Translations under genes and position numbers: made by a program | Part shown: positions 18,080 to 25,804 of the stretch, piece by piece | Position numbering within the stretch: position 1 is the stretch's first letter | How the letters are laid out: every line of letters starts with the position of its first letter | Notes under the pieces: generated by a model | What the model was told of the DNA's origin: nothing | Seen by the model: only the letters and a program-made list of their open reading frames with translations | Database searches by the model: none | Source of the DNA: Burkholderiales bacterium | Lineage (GTDB): Bacteria > Pseudomonadota > Gammaproteobacteria > Burkholderiales > Burkholderiaceae_D | NCBI GenBank assembly: GCA_016200895.1 | Contig: JACQDX010000148.1 | Location: forward strand, 1 to 64,000 | Direction: 5' to 3' | DNA length: 64,000 nt

Positions 18080-18795
18080 GCGCTCAGCTCCGTATTGTCA
18101 TTTTTTTGTTCGAGATTGCGTTCAACATTGGTGATACGGCCGTCACGGATAAAGATGGTGTCATCTGCTTCAGCTTGTACTTGTGGGTCATGAGAAGAGA
18201 ACACGAAAGAGACATGGCGTTCACGTTGCATCTTGCGCATCAGGCTGATGATGGCGGCACCGGTCTGGCTATCAAGATTGGCAGTTGGCTCATCGGCCAA
18301 TACCAGCCTGGGTTCAGTTGCCAGTGCACGGGCAATCGCCACACGCTGGCGCTGGCCTCCAGACAATTGACCGGGCAGGTTTTGCGCCCTGTCTGCCAGC
18401 CCCACTGCATCAAGCAGGTCAAGCACGCGCTTCTTGCGCTCCCCGGCAGCGACCTTGGCCAGGATCAAGGGATATTCGACGTTTTCATAAGTACTGAGGA
18501 CAGGCAGCAGATTGAAGTTCTGGAAAATAAAACCCAGGTGACGTGCCCGGAAATCTGACAACGCATCATCAGACATTTTATGTACAGCCTGGTCTGCGAC
18601 GATCACTTCGCCACTGTCGGCACGGTCTATGCAGCCAATAAGATTGAGCAAGGTGGTCTTGCCACTACCCGAAGGACCAGAGATTACGGTAAAACAATTG
18701 GCCCGCAATTGCAGGTTGATATCGACCAGTGCGGGTACATCAACCGCATCGAGGTGATAGGTTTTCATGACTTGCTTCAGTACTACGGGATACAT
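18076..18795 (-). CDS. LolD/MacB-type ABC transporter ATP-binding protein
   Basis: This is the ATPase of the transporter. It has 239 aa with a complete nucleotide-binding domain: Walker A SGPSGSGKTTLLN, Q-loop FIFQNFNLLPVLSTYENVEYPL, signature LSGGQRQRVAIARAL, Walker B LVLADEPTANLD and an H-loop SSHD. The LolD/MacB subtype is shown by the HLGFIFQNFNLLP stretch. First gene of the four-gene overlapping operon, 49 bases after the MerR regulator on the same strand, which may therefore control it. Confidence 0.95.
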   Translation of the reverse strand: MYPVVLKQVMKTYHLDAVDVPALVDINLQLRANCFTVISGPSGSGKTTLLNLIGCIDRADSGEVIVADQAVHKMSDDALSDFRARHLGFIFQNFNLLPVLSTYENVEYPLILAKVAAGERKKRVLDLLDAVGLADRAQNLPGQLSGGQRQRVAIARALATEPRLVLADEPTANLDSQTGAAIISLMRKMQRERHVSFVFSSHDPQVQAEADDTIFIRDGRITNVERNLEQKNDNTELSA

Positions 18796-18844
18796 AGTTA
18801 CTCCAGTATGAAAAGATAAATGATGAAATTCTTATGGTGTGCTG

Positions 18845-19918
18845 TCAGCGGGCGGCATGGTCCGACATGCTGGCGGACAAATTGGCGGACATATCGCTGA
18901 CCATTAAGGCCAGCATGCCTTGTTCGACAAATTGCTTCATGTCTGTGGTATAGCCACTGCCAGCCAGCATCTCAGGATGCTGCTCGTGGGCAGTCTGCAC
19001 TTTCGCATGCGTAGCCGGATTCATGCCCCAGGTGTCAGCAATCAGCCATTGCCAATGCCGCATGAGCTGTATGGTATCTGGGTGGTCAAGCGAAAGCTTG
19101 CTTTCCATCAACTGCCGGGTATGGGCAAAGGCAGTCAGCCATTCCTGCATATTCTTTTGGCCATGTTTGCGGTAATGCTGCAATTCCCCCTGATCCAGAT
19201 AGTTTGCAAAGATATCGCAGCGTATTTCATGCAGAGCCTGCAAAATAAAATCGAGCAATTCACCATCTATACCGGTGATGGCCTGGGCAGAGAAGTCTGT
19301 CCTGTGCATGTTGCTGAGTTTGGCAAAGAAACGCGGGTCGTCCCCCATGCTGGTCTTGCACAGGTCTATCCATTCAAGCGCCAGTTTTTTTGCCTGAGCA
19401 TCAGTTGCAGATATGTCGTTTTCCATCAGACTGCGCACGGCTGCCACCAGTTTGGGCCATTGCTGCTTGAAGTCGTTTTGCGCTGCCCGTTTTTGAAAGA
19501 TGGCAATTTCTTCTGCACTGAAATACTGACGCTGGGTCGCCATCAGGCGCAGAGTGGATAGCCATTCGTCGAGGTCTGGTTCTTTTTCGTCTGTCAGTTT
19601 TTCTTCGAGTACTGTCAAACGTTCACGCAAATCACGGGCATCAGCAATCTGCCTGTCGATGGCGCACATTTGCTGGCGTATCAGCTGACGCAAATCTGCC
19701 CCGTCACCGTTGAGCATATCGCGTGTTTCCGCCAGTGACAGACCCAGGCCACGCAAGGCCTGCACTCTGTGCAGACGGGCGACATCATCTTTATTATATA
19801 AACGATAACCAGATGCCGTGCGCGAAGACGGTTGAACCAGCCCTATTTCTTCATAATGATGCAGCGCACGGATAGTCAGACCTATACGCTTTGCCAGTTC
19901 GCCTATCTTGAGTAACAT
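18845..19918 (-). CDS. MerR-family regulator with C-terminal TipAS-type domain
   Basis: A protein of 357 aa. Residues 1-70 form the winged helix of MerR proteins (KIGELAKRIGLTIRALHHYEEIGLVQPSSRTASGYRLYNKDD), followed by a dimer coiled coil to about residue 115. The C-terminal part, with repeated W/H-rich helices and KLSLDHPDTIQLMRHWQWLIADTWGM, matches the TipAS ligand-binding domain. These activators twist promoters with a 19-base spacer, and such a promoter lies just upstream of this gene. It precedes the ABC operon by 49 bases and probably regulates it in response to a drug or lipid-like ligand. Confidence 0.9.
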   Translation of the reverse strand: MLLKIGELAKRIGLTIRALHHYEEIGLVQPSSRTASGYRLYNKDDVARLHRVQALRGLGLSLAETRDMLNGDGADLRQLIRQQMCAIDRQIADARDLRERLTVLEEKLTDEKEPDLDEWLSTLRLMATQRQYFSAEEIAIFQKRAAQNDFKQQWPKLVAAVRSLMENDISATDAQAKKLALEWIDLCKTSMGDDPRFFAKLSNMHRTDFSAQAITGIDGELLDFILQALHEIRCDIFANYLDQGELQHYRKHGQKNMQEWLTAFAHTRQLMESKLSLDHPDTIQLMRHWQWLIADTWGMNPATHAKVQTAHEQHPEMLAGSGYTTDMKQFVEQGMLALMVSDMSANLSASMSDHAAR

Positions 19919-19941
19919 TGCTCGCTCTTATAGAAAGACCC

Positions 19942-19972
19942 ATCATAAAGTCTCACCTTACGTCAGAGTCAA
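19942..19972 (-). promoter_or_regulatory. MerR-type promoter with 19-base spacer
   Basis: On the minus strand TTGACT (-35, 19967-19972) and TATGAT (-10, 19942-19947) are separated by 19 bases, the hallmark of MerR-controlled promoters. The spacer holds an imperfect dyad (CTGAC and GTGAG halves). It lies 24 bases from the MerR start, so autoregulation and control of the downstream ABC operon are likely. Confidence 0.75.
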
Positions 19973-20020
19973 GCAATTTCAGGCATTACTTTTCAGCAAT
20001 TGGAGTTACTCTTTCGACAA

Positions 20021-20767
20021 TCAAAAATCCGCTGGTATCAAATCCAGTCTGTCTGTACAGAAGGCATCTACCCCCCAATGCAGTATTTCCGCCGCCCGTT
20101 CCGGGCTGTTGACGGTATAGCAAAACACGCCATAACCGGCATCCTTGACTCCCCTGACCTGCTCTGGTGTCAGGTATTTGTGGTTAGTGTGCAAGGCTCT
20201 TGCTGCCAGTTCTTGCAGGCGAGCCTTCCAGTCGACCGTAATTTTATCCATCAAGAAACCACGAGGAATGGTCGGTGCGGCATACTTTGCAGCCATCAGG
20301 GCACTGAATGAAAAGGAAGAAAACAACGGCAAATGCAGAGCATTGACGACGGCGACATCAGCGAACAGGGCTTGCGTCTTTTCTGCCACAACCCTGCCGG
20401 TTTCTTCTTCCGCCCCCGGTGTGGGCTTGATTTCCACATTCATCCAGATGTCATGCTGGCGGCAAAAATGCACGACATCTGCATACAGGGGCACGGGTTC
20501 GCCTCTAAAGCTTTCTGAAAACCATTTACCGGCATCCATCTTCTGCAAATCTGCAACCAAAGTGCCAGCCACGCGCCCATTGCCCGCCACTGTTCTACCA
20601 AATTCAGGATCATGCATGAGCACAGGGACGCCATCCTTTGATAACATGACATCAAATTCCACGGCGGCAAACCCGTGTTCCCATCCGCAACGCAGCGCTG
20701 CCAGAGTATTTTCTGGTGCAAGAGTCCCACCACCACGGTGGGCGATGACTTTAGGATAGGGCCACAT
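20021..20767 (-). CDS. ugpQ: Glycerophosphodiester phosphodiesterase, cytoplasmic
   Basis: This enzyme hydrolyses glycerophosphodiesters to glycerol 3-phosphate and an alcohol. It has 248 aa with no signal peptide, as in UgpQ. Catalytic and metal residues are visible in VIAHRGGGTLAPENTLAAL, the VEFDVMLSKDGVPVLMHDPEFGRT stretch and NVEIKPTPG, with the final VDAFCTDRLDLI. It is divergent from the CoA-transferase gene with only 47 bases between. No ugp transporter genes are nearby. Confidence 0.92.
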   Translation of the reverse strand: MWPYPKVIAHRGGGTLAPENTLAALRCGWEHGFAAVEFDVMLSKDGVPVLMHDPEFGRTVAGNGRVAGTLVADLQKMDAGKWFSESFRGEPVPLYADVVHFCRQHDIWMNVEIKPTPGAEEETGRVVAEKTQALFADVAVVNALHLPLFSSFSFSALMAAKYAAPTIPRGFLMDKITVDWKARLQELAARALHTNHKYLTPEQVRGVKDAGYGVFCYTVNSPERAAEILHWGVDAFCTDRLDLIPADF

Positions 20768-20814
20768 ATGCGCTCCTCACAAGCTAACAAATAATGTTAA
20801 TAGGATAATCGAAG

Positions 20815-22056
20815 ATGACAAGCTCGTCGCTACAAAAAACTGCTCTGGGCCATATCCGCGTGCTGGATCTGACGCGGGTGCTGGCTGGCCCTTGGTGCGC
20901 ACAAAACCTGGCTGACCTGGGAGCAGAAGTCATCAAGGTAGAAAGACCTGGCAGTGGCGACGACACCCGTAGCTGGGGGCCACCTTATTTGCGCGATACA
21001 GAAGGCAATAACACGACAGAAGCAGCTTATTATCTGGCGGCAAACCGTGGCAAACAAGCCATTACGGTGGATATAGCCACGCCTGAAGGCCAGCAAATCA
21101 TCCGTGAACTGGCAGCAAAATCCGATGTGGTGCTGGAAAACTACAAGGTTGGCCAGTTAAAGAAATACGGCCTCGATTATGAGTCATTGAAACTGGTCAA
21201 ACCTGACCTGGTGTATTGCTCCATCACCGGTTTTGGCCAGGATGGCCCGTATGCCCACCGTGCCGGTTATGACTTTATCGTGCAAGGCATGGGCGGTTTC
21301 ATGTCGCTGACGGGTGAGCGTGATGACTTGCCAGGTGGCGGCCCGCAAAAGGCTGGCGTGGCCATTGCCGACCTGATGACTGGCATGTATTCCACCATCG
21401 CCGTCATGGCCGCCCTGACACACAGGGACAGGACTGGTGAAGGCCAGTACATAGATATGGCCTTGCTGGATGTGCAGGTAGCAATGCTGGCTAATATGAA
21501 CATGAATTACCTGTCCAGCGGCAATGCGCCCAAACGCTGGGGCAATGCGCACCCTAATATCGTGCCCTACCAAACCTTTGCGACTGCTGATGGCCATATC
21601 ATCGTGGCTGCGGGCAATGATGGTCAGTACAAAAAGTTTGTACAAATAGGTGACTTGCCCGAACTTGCAGATGACCCGCGCTTCAGCACCAATCCAAAAC
21701 GGGTTGAGCACAGAGATGTTTTAGTCCCGATACTGGCCAACATGGTCAGGCTCAAGACCAAGCAGGAATGGATTAGCCTGCTGGAAGAAGCTGGCGTACC
21801 TTGCGGTCCCATCAATACCCTCGATGAAGTGTTTGAAGACCCGCAAGTGCTGGCACGCCAGATGCAGATCAATCTGCCCCACCCTACTGCTGGTCAGGTG
21901 AAACTGGTAGCCAGCCCGATGAAATTGTCGGCAACACCTGTCACTTATCCATCTGCGCCACCACTATTGGGGCAACATACCCAGTCAGTGCTGACTGAGG
22001 TACTGGGTTATGGCGAACGACAATTAGATGAATTGAAAGCCAGGAATATTATTTAG
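20815..22056 (+). CDS. CaiB/BaiF-family (family III) CoA-transferase
   Basis: A 413-aa enzyme that moves CoA between carboxylic acids. The family is clear from IRVLDLTRVLAGPWCAQNLADLGAEVIKVERPGSGDDTRSWGPP, the VVLENYKVGQLKKYGLDYE block, and QYIDMALLDVQVAMLANMN with the likely catalytic Asp. Many Burkholderiales annotate such proteins as formyl-CoA- or succinyl-CoA-type transferases, but substrate assignment from sequence alone is unreliable. It is alone on its strand, with a 158-base gap before the next gene. Confidence 0.93.
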   Translation: MTSSSLQKTALGHIRVLDLTRVLAGPWCAQNLADLGAEVIKVERPGSGDDTRSWGPPYLRDTEGNNTTEAAYYLAANRGKQAITVDIATPEGQQIIRELAAKSDVVLENYKVGQLKKYGLDYESLKLVKPDLVYCSITGFGQDGPYAHRAGYDFIVQGMGGFMSLTGERDDLPGGGPQKAGVAIADLMTGMYSTIAVMAALTHRDRTGEGQYIDMALLDVQVAMLANMNMNYLSSGNAPKRWGNAHPNIVPYQTFATADGHIIVAAGNDGQYKKFVQIGDLPELADDPRFSTNPKRVEHRDVLVPILANMVRLKTKQEWISLLEEAGVPCGPINTLDEVFEDPQVLARQMQINLPHPTAGQVKLVASPMKLSATPVTYPSAPPLLGQHTQSVLTEVLGYGERQLDELKARNII

Positions 22057-22214
22057 AGGATATGCTGCCGTATTTTGATAGCACCATCTAAGGATGGTTC
22101 GCGCCAGATTTGGCTGGCTTTACGACAAAAACATCAGCTTTGTCTAATACAGCTATAGGTTGAACAATAGACGGGCTAAGCTGCCAATACAAATACCTCT
22201 CAACACATGATGAA

Positions 22215-23342
22215 ATGAATAATAAACCCTTGCGCCAATTCCAGACTTATTTACAGTCAAAATTAAAGCCTGAGAATTACCAGAGCTTGATAGGCGTTAT
22301 CGGTGACATGCCGCGCTTGTTAGCCATCAATCTGGCCTGCGGTTTTGCCGTCCAATATCTCCTGCATGCCCGGGGTAGCCTGTTTGAGCACATCGTGTTT
22401 TCCATGTTCATCGGCTTTTCAGCCTATTTTCTGATCAAGATATTCAAACGACTGTTCTGGGGTGCAGGGACACCGAACACCATTGGTTTCTACCTCATGT
22501 GTTTGATGGTAGCTCCCCTGGCTTTGATGGTAGGCATGTCTATCGCCGCCTTTGTTTTCAATTATCCTGTTCCGGATTTCAATAAGATTAGGTCGCCATA
22601 CCTGGTCAGCTCTATTGTCATGACTTGTATAGTTAGCCTGATCGCTGCATGGTCATTCTGGAGCCGTGCCAGGATTTCAGAATTGCAAGCTGCTGCCGAA
22701 GCAGAAAAAGCCAAGAATGCCGCCATCGAAAAACAGGCAATGCAAGCCCAGTTGCAAATGCTGCAAGCACAGATTGAGCCGCATATGCTGTTCAATACCC
22801 TGGCCAACCTGCAGGGCCTGATCGCGATAGACCCACCACGTGCGCAACACATGCTGGCACAATTGATCGTCTACTTGCGCAATACCTTAAGCTCATCCCG
22901 CGCAGAACAAACCACGCTGAAGCAGGAATTTACCCTCATGCAAGCCTATCTGGAATTACTGGCGATACGCATGGGCAAGCGCCTGCAATACACCCTCGAT
23001 TTGCCCGACGATTTGCAGCAAACCCCTATCGCTCCCATGCTCTTGCAACCGCTGGTGGAAAACGCCATCAAGCATGGGCTGGAACCGAAAATGGAAGGTG
23101 GCAGCATCCATGTCGTCGCAGAAAGACAAGGTACGCAATTGCATTTGAAAGTCATAGACACAGGCCTGGGTCTCCCCTTCAATTATGATGATACCAAGAA
23201 CATCAGCAGTGAGGGTCATAACATCGGCAACGCAAATATCCGCGAGCGCTTACTAGCCTTGTATGGCCAACAAGCCAGCCTGAGCCTGCAAGCCAATCAA
23301 CCCGAGGGCGCGATTGCCCACCTCTGCATTCCTCTTATCTAA
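22215..23342 (+). CDS. LytS/AlgZ-type sensor histidine kinase
   Basis: A protein of 375 aa. The N-terminal half has about four transmembrane helices (roughly residues 33-50, 58-75, 92-115, 130-148) and no recognised sensor domain. A coiled coil leads to the His-kinase box QMLQAQIEPHMLFNTLANLQ with phospho-acceptor His190, then the N-box LLQPLVENAIKHGLEPK and a G-box (DTGLGLPF). It pairs with the LytTR regulator 11 bases downstream. The signal is unknown. Confidence 0.92.
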   Translation: MNNKPLRQFQTYLQSKLKPENYQSLIGVIGDMPRLLAINLACGFAVQYLLHARGSLFEHIVFSMFIGFSAYFLIKIFKRLFWGAGTPNTIGFYLMCLMVAPLALMVGMSIAAFVFNYPVPDFNKIRSPYLVSSIVMTCIVSLIAAWSFWSRARISELQAAAEAEKAKNAAIEKQAMQAQLQMLQAQIEPHMLFNTLANLQGLIAIDPPRAQHMLAQLIVYLRNTLSSSRAEQTTLKQEFTLMQAYLELLAIRMGKRLQYTLDLPDDLQQTPIAPMLLQPLVENAIKHGLEPKMEGGSIHVVAERQGTQLHLKVIDTGLGLPFNYDDTKNISSEGHNIGNANIRERLLALYGQQASLSLQANQPEGAIAHLCIPLI

Positions 23343-23353
23343 ATTATCTCACT

Positions 23354-24175
23354 ATGACAGCCAAACGCGCCCTGATTGCGGAAGACGAACCGATACTCGC
23401 ACTGACCCTGCAAAAGATGCTGGAAAAACTCTGGCCTGAACTGCAACTCTGCGCTGTAGTTGAAAACGGTGTGCATGCGGTACAGGAAGCACTCGACAAA
23501 CTGCCAGACATCCTCTTCCTCGACATTAAAATGCCAGGCAAGACCGGTCTCGAAGTGGCGCAAGAACTGGCCGAAGAATGGCCGGATGACAAAGCCTTCC
23601 CTCTCATCGTCTACGTCACAGCCTATGATGAATATGCGATAGAAGCCTTTGAACATTCGGCATCTGATTATGTCTTGAAGCCAGTCAGTGAAGAGCGCCT
23701 GGCCAAGACGGTACAAAGACTGCAAGCCCGGCTGGCAGATGGTGTGCAAAGGCCAAATGAACTGGATCGCGTACTTGAGCAATTACGCCATCTTGTCCCT
23801 GGCCACGCCTTACCCGGAGCTAATAGCACTGGCAGCCAGTCAGCGCCAGAACGCCTGCGCATTATCCGCGCCGCAGTCGGCAACCAGATACGCATGATCA
23901 ATGTCGATGACGTGTTGTACTTTGAAGCTACGGACAAATACATCAATGTCGTCACCAGAGAACATTCATCCCTGATACGCAGCAGCCTGCGCGAACTATT
24001 GCCACAACTGGACAGCAGCATCTTTTGGCAAATCCACCGCAGCACCGTCGTTAATACCCTGCATATACAAATCGCCAACAAGGATGAAACTGGCAAGATC
24101 ACGCTGAAGCTCAAAGGCAGTGAAGACAAGCTACAAGTCAGTAGAGTCTATGCGCATCTGTTCAGACAGATGTAA
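23354..24175 (+). CDS. LytTR-family response regulator
   Basis: A protein of 273 aa. The receiver domain (residues 5-125) has the acidic pair EDE, phospho-acceptor Asp57 in ILFLDIKMPGKTGLEV and the conserved Lys in SDYVLKPV. After a linker, the LytTR DNA-binding domain (about 165-273) shows DVLYFEATDKYINVVTR and FWQIHRSTVVNTLHI. It is partner of the kinase directly upstream. Regulators of this class often control peptidoglycan, nutrient-uptake or competence genes, but targets cannot be assigned here. Confidence 0.94.
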   Translation: MTAKRALIAEDEPILALTLQKMLEKLWPELQLCAVVENGVHAVQEALDKLPDILFLDIKMPGKTGLEVAQELAEEWPDDKAFPLIVYVTAYDEYAIEAFEHSASDYVLKPVSEERLAKTVQRLQARLADGVQRPNELDRVLEQLRHLVPGHALPGANSTGSQSAPERLRIIRAAVGNQIRMINVDDVLYFEATDKYINVVTREHSSLIRSSLRELLPQLDSSIFWQIHRSTVVNTLHIQIANKDETGKITLKLKGSEDKLQVSRVYAHLFRQM

Positions 24176-24210
24176 GCTATCCTGATTCAACACAACCTGA
24201 CGAAATACAG

Positions 24211-24690
24211 ATGAGTACAACTAAAAACTTAAACGATTTGCAATGGCAATGTGCCAGTTTTTCTGAATTAAGCAATGTGCAATTACATGCGATTTACCAG
24301 GCACGGGCTGCCGTGTTTATCCTTGAACAAAACTGTGTCTATCAGGATGTCGATGGCAAAGACCCTTTGTCACATCACCTGACTGCGTGGACGCCTGTAG
24401 GTGAAGTCGCGGCTTACCTGCGCATAGTCCCGGCAGGCATCAGCTTTGATGAAGCCTCTCTGGGTCGAGTCATCAGCACCAGGGACTGGCGCGGCACCGG
24501 TGTTGGCAAAGCTTTAATTGCAAATGGCATCAAGGCTTTGCATGCACTCTACCCTGCCGCCCCTGTCCGCATCGGTGCCCAGGCTTATCTTGAGAAATTC
24601 TATGGCAGCTTTGGTTTTGAGACGGTTTCGGACATCTATCTGGAAGACGACATTCCCCATATCGAGATGCTGCTGCTCGCAAAAGCCTGA
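24211..24690 (+). CDS. elaA: ElaA-like GNAT acetyltransferase
   Basis: A 159-aa GNAT protein with the ElaA hallmarks: LHAIYQARAAVFILEQNCVYQDVDGKD in the first half, then LGRVISTRDWRGTGVGKALI as the acetyl-CoA loop and a YLEKFYGSFGF motif near the end. The cellular substrate of ElaA is not established. It follows the LytTR regulator by 35 bases and may be in the same transcript. Confidence 0.9.
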   Translation: MSTTKNLNDLQWQCASFSELSNVQLHAIYQARAAVFILEQNCVYQDVDGKDPLSHHLTAWTPVGEVAAYLRIVPAGISFDEASLGRVISTRDWRGTGVGKALIANGIKALHALYPAAPVRIGAQAYLEKFYGSFGFETVSDIYLEDDIPHIEMLLLAKA

Positions 24691-24738
24691 TTAAATCGCT
24701 TATAATGCTGCCAAATCAATGACTTACTGAATTTCATC

Positions 24739-25632
24739 ATGCCCGCTGTAATACAAACACACGATAAACCCTACGTCAATATTTCTGCCTACAAGTTCAT
24801 CACCTTCAATGACACCGCTGAAAAACGCCAGGTGTTTTTGGATAAATGCAAAGAACTGAATCTCAAGGGCACGGTACTGCTGACGCCAGAAGGCATCAAC
24901 ATGTTCCTGGCCGGTTTGCGCCATGAAATTGATGCCTATATGGATTGGTTGCACCAGGACCCGCGTTTTGCAGACGTAGTCGCCAAAGAGAGTTTTTCTG
25001 ACCATCAGCCCTTCACCAAGATACTGGTCAAGCTGAAGGCAGAAATCATCACCATGCGCATGCCGCTGATCAAGCCGGAAGAAGGTCGTGCCCCTGCGGT
25101 CGATGCCCACACGCTCAAGCGCTGGCTGGACCAGGGCCATGACGACAATGGCAAAGCCGTGGTCATGGTAGATACCCGCAATGATTTTGAAGTCGATGTT
25201 GGCAGCTTTGACAATACTATCGATTACCGCATTGCCAAGTTCACAGAATTCCCGGCTGTCATCGAAGCCAACCGCGAGGCCTTGAACGACAAGACAGTAG
25301 TGACCTTCTGCACTGGTGGAATACGCTGCGAAAAAGCGGCCATCCATATGCAAAATGTTGGCTTCGACAGCGTCTATCAGCTCGAAGGCGGCATACTCAA
25401 GTATTTTGAAGAAGTAGGCGGTGATCACTATCATGGCGATTGCTTTGTGTTTGACTACCGCACAGCATTGAACCCACAACTGGAAGCCACCGATACCAAG
25501 CAATGCTTTGCTTGCCGCGCTGTGGTCACACCGCGCGAGCAATTGTCTCCATGGTATATATCGGGTAAATCTTGCCCGCATTGCAAGAAAGAGTCTACAG
25601 GCGCAACGGAAGCTGAAACCACTATTGCGTAG
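24739..25632 (+). CDS. trhO: tRNA uridine-34 hydroxylase TrhO (rhodanese-like)
   Basis: This enzyme makes 5-hydroxyuridine at the wobble position of tRNA using molecular oxygen, without prephenate. It has 297 aa. The N-terminal ferredoxin-like domain begins NISAYKFITFNDTAEKRQVF and includes VLLTPEGINMFLAG. The rhodanese domain follows, with the essential Cys191 in FCTGGIRCEKAAIHMQNVG. The C-terminal tail has a CFAC and CPHC pair likely to bind metal. A strong terminator follows at 25664. Confidence 0.93.
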   Translation: MPAVIQTHDKPYVNISAYKFITFNDTAEKRQVFLDKCKELNLKGTVLLTPEGINMFLAGLRHEIDAYMDWLHQDPRFADVVAKESFSDHQPFTKILVKLKAEIITMRMPLIKPEEGRAPAVDAHTLKRWLDQGHDDNGKAVVMVDTRNDFEVDVGSFDNTIDYRIAKFTEFPAVIEANREALNDKTVVTFCTGGIRCEKAAIHMQNVGFDSVYQLEGGILKYFEEVGGDHYHGDCFVFDYRTALNPQLEATDTKQCFACRAVVTPREQLSPWYISGKSCPHCKKESTGATEAETTIA

Positions 25633-25663
25633 TAGTCAGACCGCTCATATAACTCCTTCAGAC

Positions 25664-25699
25664 AAAAGCATTACTGTTTAAAACAGTAATGCTTTTTTT
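25664..25699 (+). terminator. Rho-independent terminator after trhO
   Basis: A perfect 16-base stem (25664-25679 with 25681-25696, AAAAGCATTACTGTTT and its complement) runs into a T-tract. It lies 32 bases after the trhO stop. Confidence 0.92.
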
Positions 25700-25804
25700 G
25701 TTTTCCACAATGAACTTCGTCAAGTTCAATCAGTCTATTCTTCCACTAGCTCTACAATCACGAGCGCTTGCTCAGACAAAAAACATTCTATCCAGAGACT
25801 CCCT

